A DNA stretch of 64,000 nt, taken from NCBI RefSeq assembly GCF_024807655.1, contig NZ_JANUCR010000001.1, forward strand, positions 372,001 to 436,000. The letters run 5' to 3'. Each line of letters begins with the position of its first letter. Positions within the stretch are counted from its first letter, which is position 1. The notes under the pieces were generated by a model. That model had not been told where the DNA came from. It did not search any database and saw nothing but the letters and a program-made list of their open reading frames with translations. Source of the stretch: Methanococcus voltae. Lineage in GTDB: Archaea > AGJL01 > Methanococci > Methanococcales > Methanococcaceae. This document shows positions 39,485-48,712 of this stretch, piece after piece. A program made the position numbers and the translations under genes.

Positions 39485-39844
39485 TTAATCAGTCTTTTTT
39501 AAAAGTATTGACGATTTTAAAGTACCATATTTTTTAAATAAAACTATTGCAATTCCGAGCATTATTGCCAACATAGATGCTTCAATTACTATATTAGTAA
39601 GTACCAAAGCTTGAGGCAATGGATAAGCACTTGTAGTGGAAAAAATCGGCATAGAAACTTCCAAAGTCTTAATAGGCACTATTCCTTGAGTATACCCTAT
39701 TGCAATTAAAATTAAATTTACGCCTCCGCCAATTGCCGAAAGTGCCATTATTTTTTTAATTACATTATCGACAAAAAACATGCCGTAAATTCCTATTACA
39801 ATCAAAAGACCTGCAGTAATAAATGAAGCCATCTGTAATTCCAC
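39485..39844 (-). CDS. ehbE: Energy-converting hydrogenase B subunit E (NuoK/MrpC-like)
   Basis: A 119-residue, three-helix membrane subunit related to NuoK/MrpC. Seen features are IGIYGMFFVDNVIKKIMALSAI at the N-terminal half and PLPQALVLTNIVIEASMLAIMLGIA, the PLPQALVLTAIVI signature of MrpC/MnhC proteins. The start is GTG at 39844 with GGTGTTATT before it; Met5 is the alternative. This is the first ehb gene on this strand in the window; ehbA-D are not seen upstream. Confidence 0.85.
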   Translation of the reverse strand: MELQMASFITAGLLIVIGIYGMFFVDNVIKKIMALSAIGGGVNLILIAIGYTQGIVPIKTLEVSMPIFSTTSAYPLPQALVLTNIVIEASMLAIMLGIAIVLFKKYGTLKSSILLKKTD

Positions 39845-40047
39845 AATAACACCTGCATTATATTTTATAGTGGTTATATAATCCTTTTTTAATTTTATAA
39901 ATCTTTATTAATTCATAAATTACACTTAAACAGTTTTTAGTTATTTTTTATAATTTTTAAAATAACTTGTGAAACTGTCATTATAATTAATGATAAATAT
40001 CTTTAAAAATATCTATATAAAGATTATGGTATTTGTACTATTTCTAC

Positions 40048-40064
40048 AATATGATACGTTTAAA
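40048..40064 (+). repeat. 17-base direct repeat, copy 1, upstream of atwA
   Basis: First copy of AATATGATACGTTTAAA, exactly repeated at 40235-40251. The two copies lie in the divergent ehbE/atwA intergenic region, 187 bases apart. The sequence contains ATACGTTT, less AT-only than its surroundings, so it is a candidate operator for a shared regulator. Confidence 0.7.
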
Positions 40065-40234
40065 TATATTATAATATCGATATTAAAATTATTTATAGAC
40101 CAATAGAATTATTAATTAAGAATTAATCGACACCAAAATAAAGTAAATAAAGTAAATAGATTAACTGAATTTATAACTATGAAATATAAATATGAAATAA
40201 ACGTAATATGATATAAAATTATAATAGAACCAAT

Positions 40235-40251
40235 AATATGATACGTTTAAA
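40235..40251 (+). repeat. 17-base direct repeat, copy 2, upstream of atwA
   Basis: Second exact copy of AATATGATACGTTTAAA, 44 bases upstream of the atwA start codon, where a repressor would overlap the promoter or leader. Confidence 0.7.
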
Positions 40252-40294
40252 AAATTTGATAAAATAAGGGATAATTAATAACTTTGGTGTTAAA

Positions 40295-41950
40295 ATGAGT
40301 ATTGTAGTTAAAAATCTAACAAAAAGATATGATGATGGAAAAATAGCATTAAAAAACGTTAGTTTTGAAGTAGAACCTAAAAAAGTCCTTGGAATTATAG
40401 GAAAATCTGGTGCTGGAAAAACCACACTAATTAGGATATTAAGGGGTTCTGAAAAATTTAACGAAGGAAGTATTGAAGTTTTCGGAAAAAAAGAAAATTT
40501 AAGAGATATAACTGCAATACACTTGCAAAGAAACTTCGCATTATGGGCAGAACCTGCCATAAATAATATTATAAGAAAATTACACGCAATAAGAGACCAA
40601 TCTGATGAAAGCTTGCCTATTGAGGAAGATATGCCAGAATATACCAAAGATGCCATGGAAATTCTTAAATTAGTTGGTTTAGAACATAAAGCAAACACCT
40701 TTTCAAACATTTTGAGCGGTGGAGAAAAACAACGTTTAATAATGGGTAGACAACTTGCTAAGATATATGAAAAAGGCGAAGGAGTTTTATTATTAGATGA
40801 ACCGGTCACAATGTCTTGCCCCGCATCTCAAAAGATGATATTAGAAATCATAAACAATGTAAGAAAAAAATTGAACATTACTGTGATTATATCATCCCAT
40901 TTACCCGAAATACACAAATACCTATGTGATGAATGTATAATATTAGAAAATGGGGAAATTAAATCAAAAGGAAAGCCTGAAGAAATTGTTAATGAATTTT
41001 TAAAGGATATGAACGAAGAATATATAAGAAAAAATACCATAGATTCTAAAAAAGACGTAATTTATCAAGTAAAAGATGTTTCAAAAAGGTATTTCGTAAT
41101 AAATGGCGGAGAAACGTTAAATTTAAAAGATATATCTTTTGAAGTAAAAAAAGGAGAAATAGTATCAATACTTGGAGCAAGTGGTACTGGAAAATCAGTT
41201 TTATTGAGAATACTTGGCGGTTTAGAATTACCTGATTCTGGAAAAGTAATATTAAATGGTATAGACTTATCCCATTTTGGTTGGGAAAGAATGAATTTAC
41301 GTTCAAAAATGGGTATTATGCACCAAGAATTTTCATTGGCTCATTATTCAACAGTTCGTGAATTATTAAAATATAGAAGAACAATTAAAAGTGCCAAGGT
41401 TTTATTAGATGCAAAAGAAAAAGCAAAAACGTTTGATATTCCTGAAACAGTTGTGGACGCCCTTTATCAACTTTTAGACTTACCAGATACTGAAAGAAAT
41501 AACAAACTTGAAAAATTGGGCATATCTCAACAGCTACTATTAGCTTTGTTTAACCCGTCTGGAGAAGATTTATACTCATATGATGAATTAATGAATGCTT
41601 TGGATTTAGATTCTGAAATATTGAACAAACATCCTAATGAATTAAGTGGCGGTCAAAGGGTAAGGGTTGCCATTGCACTCCAATTAGTTAATCAACCGGA
41701 AATATTATTATTAGATGAACCATTTGGAGATTTAGACCCTATTACGTTGAGAGACGTTTCAAACTACTTAAAAAAGATAAATGATATGTATGACACTACA
41801 ATTATATTAATTAGCCACCATATAGACTTTGTTAATGAAATAAGCGATAGGGCAATCCTTATTGATAATGGTACTATTGATTCAGAAGGAAAACCGGAAG
41901 AAATTTGTGGAAAATTCATTGAAAAAAGTACTTTAAAATTCTGTAAATAA
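40295..41950 (+). CDS. atwA: Methyl-coenzyme M reductase activation component A2
   Basis: ATP-binding protein needed for ATP-dependent reductive activation of the nickel cofactor F430 in methyl-coenzyme M reductase. The 551-residue protein holds two ABC ATPase domains. In the first: GKSGAGKTT, LSGGEKQR and LLLDEP (residues about 36, 143 and 165). In the second: GASGTGKS, LSGGQRVR and LLLDEP (about 296, 448 and 468). There are no membrane segments, which fits a soluble AtwA and not a transporter. GGTGTTAAAATG gives the start. It is not clustered with mcr here. Confidence 0.92.
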   Translation: MSIVVKNLTKRYDDGKIALKNVSFEVEPKKVLGIIGKSGAGKTTLIRILRGSEKFNEGSIEVFGKKENLRDITAIHLQRNFALWAEPAINNIIRKLHAIRDQSDESLPIEEDMPEYTKDAMEILKLVGLEHKANTFSNILSGGEKQRLIMGRQLAKIYEKGEGVLLLDEPVTMSCPASQKMILEIINNVRKKLNITVIISSHLPEIHKYLCDECIILENGEIKSKGKPEEIVNEFLKDMNEEYIRKNTIDSKKDVIYQVKDVSKRYFVINGGETLNLKDISFEVKKGEIVSILGASGTGKSVLLRILGGLELPDSGKVILNGIDLSHFGWERMNLRSKMGIMHQEFSLAHYSTVRELLKYRRTIKSAKVLLDAKEKAKTFDIPETVVDALYQLLDLPDTERNNKLEKLGISQQLLLALFNPSGEDLYSYDELMNALDLDSEILNKHPNELSGGQRVRVAIALQLVNQPEILLLDEPFGDLDPITLRDVSNYLKKINDMYDTTIILISHHIDFVNEISDRAILIDNGTIDSEGKPEEICGKFIEKSTLKFCK

Positions 41951-42026
41951 TTAAAAAAAGAATACTAAAAAATAAATAAAGATAATTAAAAAGAATTAAT
42001 TATAAATAATAATATTTTTTTAAATA

Positions 42027-42058
42027 TTTACTTATTTACTTATTTACTTATTTACTTA
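42027..42058. repeat. TTTACTTA tandem repeat
   Basis: Four perfect copies of the 8-base unit TTTACTTA between the convergent atwA and thioredoxin-like genes, right at the minus-strand gene's 3' end. It looks like a simple slippage repeat. Confidence 0.85.
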
Positions 42059-42073
42059 CTAATTTATGTATTA

Positions 42074-42334
42074 TTATTCAATCGCATTGATTTTCTCAAG
42101 CAATTTATTCTTAAAATCTTCTTCAGCAGGTGCACCCACAAATACGACATCTCCATCAATTGCAATTGCAGGAACTGCCATAATTCCTAATTCTATCGCT
42201 TTTTCAGGGTGTTCCATTACGTTTATGTGTATTACTTCTATATCGCTCATTTCTTTAACGACTTGTTCAACTACTCTTTTAGCTGCTGGACAGTGTGGGC
42301 AACTTGGGGATGAAAAAACTTCTACCTTCACCAT
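42074..42334 (-). CDS. Thioredoxin/glutaredoxin-like protein
   Basis: An 86-residue small thioredoxin-fold redox protein. The active site is CPHC in VFSSPSCPHCPAAKRVV (residues 5-21), and the cis-proline is in AVPAIAID. This size and motif match the small thioredoxin of Methanocaldococcus (MJ0307-like), which is intermediate between thioredoxins and glutaredoxins. It probably reduces disulfides in methanogenesis enzymes. GGTGAACGT precedes the ATG. Confidence 0.9.
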   Translation of the reverse strand: MVKVEVFSSPSCPHCPAAKRVVEQVVKEMSDIEVIHINVMEHPEKAIELGIMAVPAIAIDGDVVFVGAPAEEDFKNKLLEKINAIE

Positions 42335-42610
42335 ACGTTCACCTTAAACCTGATAATTTGATACATACGAACAGGATACGACATTTTTCCACTTGGGATA
42401 TATACATATTCTGTTTAAATTAATAGGTATATTCATTTATAATTCCTTACATTATTCATTATGTATTTACAGATTATATATACTATATTATTTAATTTCA
42501 AAAATATAAAAGTTGTTTATTAAGATTACAAATACATAATCAATTTAGTTAAAAAAAATAGAAAAAAATTAAAAGGAATGTTTAACATATCATTAAATAA
42601 ATAAAAGTAA

Positions 42611-43294
42611 TTAACCCCAAATTTCTTTAAAGTGTTCTAAAGCTTTTATAACATTTTCTAAGTCTTTTGGAGGGAATGAAAATATTAACTCATCTGCTTC
42701 AATTTCTCCGTATTTTCTTGAACCGTTGCATGCTAAGGTAGCGTTTGCCTTTCCCCTCATTTTAACAGCTGCTACGGCATCTGCACATAAAGATTGGATA
42801 CCTGAAAAGTCTGCTTCAAACCTTCCGCCTTCTACATAGTTTATTGCCTGTGTTAATCTTAATGCTTGTTTTGGAGTACATAATACGATTATTGCGTCAG
42901 GTTCAAAATCTACGCTATTTACTGGCGAGTAAACTGCGGCAAACATTGGCTCTTTCACTTTAGGTATTGCGTTTATGGTTTTTATTGCTGCTTCCTCAGT
43001 TTCAAAGTTTCCTAACTTATGGTATAAAACTCCTGTTTCGAGTGCTTTAGGAGGATTTTGTAAAATTCCCATAGCATATGCGCCACCTTTACACATTTGC
43101 TTTTCTACAGGTGCGTAGTACTTTTTACCTTCTTTTCTTGATGTTTGAACTAATTCACAGTGTCTTGCTTCTGATTCAACTTCTTCATAGCCTTCAGGGA
43201 TTTCTTCTTTGCTTTTAACTAATTTAACAGCTACTGCAGGGTACTTTAAACTTAATAAATCTTGAAGTTTGTCCCCCATTTCTGTAATATCCAT
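42611..43294 (-). CDS. DUF169 family protein
   Basis: A 227-residue protein of the DUF169 family, common in anaerobic archaea and bacteria with unknown function. It has conserved cysteines in ARHCELVQTSRKEGKKYY, KQMCKGGAYAMG, IQSLCADAV and NATLACNGSRKYG, a pattern suggesting metal or iron-sulfur binding. The frame opens at 43354, but GGTGATTATATG at 43294 is the better start. It stands alone, with a 540-base gap to the next gene. No substrate can be proposed. Confidence 0.8.
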   Translation of the reverse strand: MDITEMGDKLQDLLSLKYPAVAVKLVKSKEEIPEGYEEVESEARHCELVQTSRKEGKKYYAPVEKQMCKGGAYAMGILQNPPKALETGVLYHKLGNFETEEAAIKTINAIPKVKEPMFAAVYSPVNSVDFEPDAIIVLCTPKQALRLTQAINYVEGGRFEADFSGIQSLCADAVAAVKMRGKANATLACNGSRKYGEIEADELIFSFPPKDLENVIKALEHFKEIWG

Positions 43295-43833
43295 ATAATC
43301 ACCACTTGATAGTTTGATTAATTTAGCATTTGTATAGTTAATTATATTTTGCATAGTATTTATTATATATTACATATTAATTAGACAGTTAATCATTAGG
43401 TATATAATAAATATATTCAATTAGATATATAACATTTTTGATTTTTATCGTACAAAATTATTAAATATTCAATTAACGATATACTTGGTATTAAAAGTAT
43501 AAGTATAATTAAAATATCATTTAGAATTATGTAGATTTAGAATAATTTAATATACGATAAATTTAAACTATTGAATTATTCAATAATCTAACATTTTAGA
43601 TACTCTTTTTAAAGTGTTATAATCTACAGTCCGTATTAATTTAAAGATATTTCGGATAATATGCACATATGTGTTATTAAATATCAGTTTTATTGTATTT
43701 TAAGATTATGATTTAAATTTACTTATAAGATACCAACAATTTAAAAATTTAAAAAATAAAATGTATATAACTGTATATAACTGTATATAAATGTACATTC
43801 AACCGTGTAATTTAGAAATTATTATGTGATATT
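43295..43833. other. AT-rich divergent intergenic region with TGTATATAAC repeats
   Basis: About 540 bases between the DUF169 gene (minus) and the radical SAM gene (plus). Mostly low-complexity A/T. At about 43761-43790 the unit TGTATATAAC is repeated two and a half times, about 45 bases upstream of the radical SAM start. It resembles duplicated TATA elements. No ORF was found. Confidence 0.45.
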
Positions 43834-44703
43834 ATGAAAATAGTACTTAGAAATGACATTTGTGGAAAATTAGAAGACATAGTAAAGGACTTAAAAATAA
43901 CTAAGCATTGTATAGGCTGTGAAGGTCTTGATTTAAATAATAAAGACCCCCATCACCACCCATCTATTGAAATAACTCAAAAATGCAATCATAACTGTAT
44001 ATTCTGTTATTCTAAACTTTCCAAAGTCAAAGCGGGTTTATACGGAAATATAGACGAAAATAGCGCAATTACAATAAGTCAATATGGTGAACCTTTAACA
44101 TACCCTGAAAAAGTTAAAAAAGCTGTTGAATATGTAAAATCCAACAATAAAAGGTGCGATTTACAGACTAACGGTTCTTTGTTAAATAAAGAACTTATTA
44201 AAGAATTAAAAGAACTTGGGTTGGATATGATAATGATTAGCCTTAGTTCCGACTCTAAAAACCCGGAAAAACATTTCGAACTATCTCAATGTGATAATTA
44301 CAGTACGGTAGTTAAAAATATAAAATTATGTGCGGAAAATTTCCATACAATCGTTAGGAGCATATACATACCAAAATATAACGAAGAAGAATTAATAAAT
44401 CTTGCAAAAGAAATGGATAACATTGGTGTTCAGGAAATAATGGTTCATCAACTTATAGTTCATAAATCAAATGCTTCTGAAATTGAAAAAATAACAAATA
44501 TCGATGAAATAGGATATGTTAAAGATTTACTAGTACTTGTAAATAATATGAAAAAAGAAGCTCCAAACGTAAATATTACCATTAAAGGCTGTTTATTAGT
44601 TTACTTGCAAGATATGGATGGTTTTATACTAAATAATATAAAAACAGATTGTATTTCTGAAGTGCCTTCCATAAAGCGAGAATATACGGAATTAAATTTA
44701 TAA
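43834..44703 (+). CDS. Radical SAM protein of unknown function
   Basis: A 289-residue radical SAM enzyme. The cluster motif is CNHNCIFC, i.e. CxxxCxxC (about residues 50-57), following EITQK. Also visible are ISQYGEPL (the GE motif contacting the SAM amino group) and DLQTNGSLL. Two further cysteines upstream (HCIGCEGL, about residues 29-34) and one or two near the C terminus (IKGCLLVY, KTDCISE) could hold a second site, but no SPASM pattern is clear. GTGATATTATG gives the start. Flanking gaps give no partner. The substrate is unknown. Confidence 0.75.
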   Translation: MKIVLRNDICGKLEDIVKDLKITKHCIGCEGLDLNNKDPHHHPSIEITQKCNHNCIFCYSKLSKVKAGLYGNIDENSAITISQYGEPLTYPEKVKKAVEYVKSNNKRCDLQTNGSLLNKELIKELKELGLDMIMISLSSDSKNPEKHFELSQCDNYSTVVKNIKLCAENFHTIVRSIYIPKYNEEELINLAKEMDNIGVQEIMVHQLIVHKSNASEIEKITNIDEIGYVKDLLVLVNNMKKEAPNVNITIKGCLLVYLQDMDGFILNNIKTDCISEVPSIKREYTELNL

Positions 44704-45030
44704 ATAAACTATATTTAAAAATAATCATTTTAAATACTAATTTTAAGTTTTATAACATTGTTATAACTTTTATAATACCTTATAACTCCCATAACATTAA
44801 TATCTTATTTATTCTTTTTTTAGAGCATATTTAATAAATTAATTTATCGGAATATATGATTATATAACAACATTTCTCGTAATTAAGTCTACATTATAAA
44901 AACATAATTAAATAAAATTTTATATGAGTATATCCATAATATTATAAAAAACTGTATAAACGTTGATAAACAAATAAATTATTTAATCGATAATAACTTA
45001 CTAACTACCCTACATATTTGAGGTGCCTAC
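44704..45030. other. AT-rich intergenic region
   Basis: About 330 bases between the radical SAM gene and thiDN, with repeated TTATAAC-like words and TATA strings. No ORF, hairpin or RNA gene was recognised. Confidence 0.5.
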
Positions 45031-46707
45031 ATGAAAAATGTGCTTGCAATAGGGGGATATGACCCTACAGGTGGTGCTGGAGTAATTGCTGATGCTAAAA
45101 CCATTAAAGAAACGGGCAATAATCCATTAACCATTATAACCTCACTTGTACCTCAAAATAATAATAAAGTATACTCTAAAGAAGAAATATCTAAGGAAAT
45201 ACTTGAAGAACAATTTCAAGCTGTTTTCGAAGATTTTAATATAAAATGGGTAAAAACAGGAGTATTATCAAAACATGCAATCGAGTTAATTTTAGAATAC
45301 CATAAAGACTATGATTTCAAAATAATATGCGACCCCATAATAAAATCAACTACAGGTCAATTATTAACCGATAAAGAAACTTTGGATTTATACGTGGAGT
45401 TATTTAGTAAATGTTATCTAATAACTCCTAATTATGAAGAATTTAAATTTATAAAACATTTTATGTACAATAAATTAAAAAAAGAAAAATATTACGATGA
45501 AAATTTAAAAGAACTAAGTGTATTAGTTACTGGGATTAATGATACATTACAAAAGTATTCTGGAACTAAAATAGCTATATTTAACGGTAAAAAAATAAAT
45601 AGGGAAGTTCACGGTACAGGTTGTGTTTTTGCCTCCGCCATTGCAGGTTTCTCCACTCGTATGCCCATAATCAGTGCTATTAAAAATGCAAAAAAATTGG
45701 TACTTGGCTCTGTAATTTACGCAAAAAAAACAAGATACGGATATAATACAAATCCCATATTTATTAACGAAAAAACGATATATAAAAATCTTGAATATTC
45801 CTTATTTTTGCTAAACAATATTAAATATACCCTAATTCCTGATGTAGGGTCAAATATTGCAGAATGCACAATATTACCAAAAAATAGGTATGATGTTTGT
45901 GCATTATCTGGTAGAATTATAAAAGATAAGCATACTGGAGGATATCATAGAGCAGGCGAATTTAAGTTCGGAGCATCTAAAATATTAAGCGATGTGATAC
46001 TAACCGCCAATAAATATGACCCAAAAATAAGGTCTTCGATGGGCGTTAGATTCAATGAAAAACTTATGGAAAAACTTAAAGACGATGGAATATTTTGTAT
46101 TGGTCATTTTGATACGAAAAAACTTGACAATATTAGAAAAGTTGGTTTTGGGATAGATAATGCATTTAAAAGTCATTTATTGGATAAATATAAGCAGTTT
46201 ATGGAAAAAGACCATATGCATAACTTAGAAAATAGTTTTAGAAATGCTGAAGAAAACGTGGATAATTTAAAAATTGATGAAGAAGATTTAAAAATAAATA
46301 AAATAAATAAAATAAAAGAAGAAGTTGACAATATATCTAACATATTAACTAAAAATTTATTGGATAAATCAGGACATTTTTTACATAACGAAAAAATAAT
46401 TAATGAAACATTGATTAACAGTTCTGAAGAGATTAATGTTGAAAAAAACAAACTGGATGTAGAAATTGAGGATGAATGCACTAAAATAAGCCCCGAAGAG
46501 TATCGAAAATGTAATAACTGTGAATACTGCAAAAATGAAATAATACACAATTTTATTAAATTTAAGGAAGGTTATGATTTCACATTAGATATGATATATC
46601 ATAAAGGTGGTCATCAAATAGAGCCTACAATATGGATATTAGGTCAAAACTCCATAGAAATAGTTAAAAAATTAAGAATACTTGAAAAAACATACCGAAA
46701 ATTGTAA
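45031..46707 (+). CDS. thiDN: Bifunctional HMP-phosphate kinase / thiamine-phosphate synthase (ThiD-ThiN)
   Basis: Thiamine biosynthesis fusion of 558 residues. The N-terminal ThiD domain (about 1-245) phosphorylates hydroxymethylpyrimidine phosphate and shows IGGYDPTGGAGVIADAKTI, CDPIIKSTTGQLL and HGTGCVFASAIAG with the GTGC anion hole. The C-terminal part is ThiN, which joins HMP-PP and thiazole phosphate: SNIAECTILPKNRYDVCALSGRI and GGYHRAGEFKFGASKILSD. A long Lys/Glu/Asn-rich insertion (about residues 395-480) and a Cys cluster (CNNCEYCKNE) interrupt ThiN before its last part, GYDFTLDMIYHKGGHQIEP. GAGGTGCCTACATG gives the start. Confidence 0.9.
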   Translation: MKNVLAIGGYDPTGGAGVIADAKTIKETGNNPLTIITSLVPQNNNKVYSKEEISKEILEEQFQAVFEDFNIKWVKTGVLSKHAIELILEYHKDYDFKIICDPIIKSTTGQLLTDKETLDLYVELFSKCYLITPNYEEFKFIKHFMYNKLKKEKYYDENLKELSVLVTGINDTLQKYSGTKIAIFNGKKINREVHGTGCVFASAIAGFSTRMPIISAIKNAKKLVLGSVIYAKKTRYGYNTNPIFINEKTIYKNLEYSLFLLNNIKYTLIPDVGSNIAECTILPKNRYDVCALSGRIIKDKHTGGYHRAGEFKFGASKILSDVILTANKYDPKIRSSMGVRFNEKLMEKLKDDGIFCIGHFDTKKLDNIRKVGFGIDNAFKSHLLDKYKQFMEKDHMHNLENSFRNAEENVDNLKIDEEDLKINKINKIKEEVDNISNILTKNLLDKSGHFLHNEKIINETLINSSEEINVEKNKLDVEIEDECTKISPEEYRKCNNCEYCKNEIIHNFIKFKEGYDFTLDMIYHKGGHQIEPTIWILGQNSIEIVKKLRILEKTYRKL

Positions 46708-46712
46708 ATAAA

Positions 46713-46747
46713 TTATAACTTATAACTTATAACTTATAACTTATAAC
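46713..46747. repeat. TTATAAC tandem repeat
   Basis: Five perfect copies of the 7-base unit TTATAAC, starting eight bases... just after the thiDN stop codon. Degenerate copies continue for about 15 bases. Confidence 0.85.
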
Positions 46748-47063
46748 CTATAATTTATAATATAATACAATAAACTTAATAATTTACTATACTCTATTTT
46801 AGGATAATTTTAAATTTTAAATTTTAACTTAGTTTTAAAACTTTTGAAGATTTGAAATCATATTTTCAATAATTTTTCACAATTTTAATGTGTTTAGTAT
46901 ATATACTTTTAAGTATAGTATGTATTGAATATTTTAACAATTTAATAAAATAACAAATAATATATATAAAAATAGAATATACTATTAAAAGTTTAAAAAC
47001 AGTATTTTTAATAGTCTATAATTTTCAATGTTAAAAAATAGATTATTTTTATAGTAAAAATGA

Positions 47064-47096
47064 TATACAGGACTGGATTGTACAAACCCTGTAGTA
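47064..47096 (+). promoter_or_regulatory. Hairpin in the leader of the SAM synthetase gene
   Basis: TACAGG at 47066-47071 pairs with CCTGTA at 47088-47093, extended by a bulged G and two further pairs. The 16-base loop contains the palindrome TTGTACAA. It lies about 45 bases upstream of the ATG of mat and is more GC-rich than the surroundings. It may be an operator or RNA control element; the ligand is unknown. Confidence 0.4.
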
Positions 47097-47136
47097 TAAC
47101 AATTTACATCACTCCGTATCAATAAATGGTGATAAA

Positions 47137-48354
47137 ATGTCAAACATAGTTGTTAAAAAATTAGAAAGAGCTCCAATAAATGAAACCCCTATTGAAATTG
47201 TAGAAAGAAAAGGTATTGGCCACCCGGACAGTATTTGCGATGGTATTGCAGAAAGCGTTAGCGTTGCTTTGTGCAAAATGTACAAAGAACATTTAGGTGT
47301 AGTATTACACCACAACACAGACCAGGTTGAATTAGTTGGTGGGTACGCTTACCCTAAACTTGGTGGTGGAGAAATGATAACCCCTATCTACGTATTATTA
47401 TCCGGTAGGGCTACAATGGAAGTATTAAACAGAGAAACTGGAGAAATTACTAAATTACCAGTGAATTCAACAGCAGTAAACGCTGCAAGAGAATATTTAA
47501 AGAAAACAATCAGAAACGCAGACTTAGAAAGAGATATAATCGTAGATTGTAGAATCGGGCAAGGTTCAGTTGATTTAGTAGAAGTATTTGACAGGGAAAG
47601 AAATGCAATACCTCACGCTAACGATACATCATTTGGTGTAGGGCACGCTCCATTGAGTATTACTGAAAAATTAGTACTCGAAACAGAACGATTATTAAAT
47701 TCAGATGCTATGAAATCAGAAGTTCCTGCAATTGGAGAAGACATTAAAGTTATGGGATTAAGAGAAGATAAAAAGGTAATTTTGACAATTGCGATGGGTG
47801 CTGTAGATAGATACATTAATTCATGCGATGACTATATTAAAGTTAAAGAAATTGCAAAACAAAAAGTTGAAGAAAACGCTAAAAAATACGCTGGAGACTT
47901 TGAAGTTGAAGTATGTATAAACACAGCAGACGATGACAAAGATTGTATTTTCTTAACTGTTACAGGTACATCAGCAGAAATGGGTGATGATGGTTCAGTA
48001 GGTAGGGGAAACAGAGCAAACGGATTGATTACACCATTTAGACCTATGAGTATGGAAGCTACAAGCGGTAAAAACCCAATAAACCACATTGGTAAAATCT
48101 ACAACATTTTATCAAACATTATTGCGGAAGATGTTGCTAAAATCGAAGGCGTTCAAGAATGCCAAATCAGAATATTAAGTCAGATTGGTAAACCAATCAA
48201 CGAACCTAAAATGTTAAGCATTGAAATTATACCTGCAGAAGGCTTTACAGTTGAAGGTTTAAACGTTGAAATTGAAAAAGTAGCTCAGAAATGGCTTGAT
48301 AATGTACAATCAGTTACCGATAGTATCATTGAAGGAAAAGTAGGTACATTCTAA
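47137..48354 (+). CDS. mat: S-adenosylmethionine synthetase, archaeal type
   Basis: Archaeal methionine adenosyltransferase, which makes SAM from methionine and ATP. The 405-residue protein shows [20 protein letters not shown] near the N terminus, the archaeal form of the GHPDK motif, [14 protein letters not shown], and [36 protein letters not shown] is a textbook start. It is a single gene with a structured leader. It supplies SAM for radical SAM and methyltransferase enzymes such as Taw3. Confidence 0.97.
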   Translation: MSNIVVKKLERAPINETPIEIVERKGIGHPDSICDGIAESVSVALCKMYKEHLGVVLHHNTDQVELVGGYAYPKLGGGEMITPIYVLLSGRATMEVLNRETGEITKLPVNSTAVNAAREYLKKTIRNADLERDIIVDCRIGQGSVDLVEVFDRERNAIPHANDTSFGVGHAPLSITEKLVLETERLLNSDAMKSEVPAIGEDIKVMGLREDKKVILTIAMGAVDRYINSCDDYIKVKEIAKQKVEENAKKYAGDFEVEVCINTADDDKDCIFLTVTGTSAEMGDDGSVGRGNRANGLITPFRPMSMEATSGKNPINHIGKIYNILSNIIAEDVAKIEGVQECQIRILSQIGKPINEPKMLSIEIIPAEGFTVEGLNVEIEKVAQKWLDNVQSVTDSIIEGKVGTF

Positions 48355-48712
48355 CTAATGATACATTAAATACATTTGTTAAATTAAAATAAACTTTTTT
48401 TATTTTTAATATTATCTTTATTTTTAGTATTCCATTCTATTTTTTGATATTATTTCGATAAAATACTAAAAATCATATCATAAATTATTAATATTAATTA
48501 TATAGTATTATTTATCAATTCTATTTATATATTTATATATTTAATATATTTACAATGTTTAAACTTTAAAAAATAGTTTTATGTATATATCGAATAGTAT
48601 AAATTATATGATAATATATATTATATTAATTATGTAATATCGTAAATTATATAACCGTATAACTATCATAATTAACTATATAGATATAATATATATCAAA
48701 ATAGTGAAAAAA
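48355..48712. other. AT-rich intergenic region
   Basis: About 360 bases between mat and the GTPase gene, nearly all A and T, with several TATATA strings that could be promoter elements. I see no ORF, repeat of note or RNA gene. Confidence 0.5.

Larger units (their letters stand above)
39845..40294. other. Divergent intergenic region between ehbE and atwA
   Basis: About 450 bases holding promoters for the ehb cluster (minus) and atwA (plus). Apart from a 17-base direct repeat described separately, only A/T-rich strings are visible. No small ORF is supported. Confidence 0.5.
46708..47136. other. Intergenic region and leader upstream of mat
   Basis: About 430 bases between thiDN and the SAM synthetase gene. 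The first 50 bases are a TTATAAC repeat, the middle is plain A/T sequence, and the last 75 bases contain a hairpin described separately. No ORF was found. Confidence 0.5.

Noticed and set aside
40295-41950. ABC transporter ATPase for a membrane permease
   Set aside because: Two ABC domains are fused, no permease gene is adjacent, and the sequence fits the AtwA/component A2 family of methanogens.
47109-47318. Minus-strand ORF opposite mat
   Set aside because: Shadow of the well-supported mat gene; no ribosome binding site and no protein family features. Many similar antisense ORFs (for example 56644-57036, 55972-56301, 61287-61571) were left out for the same reason.
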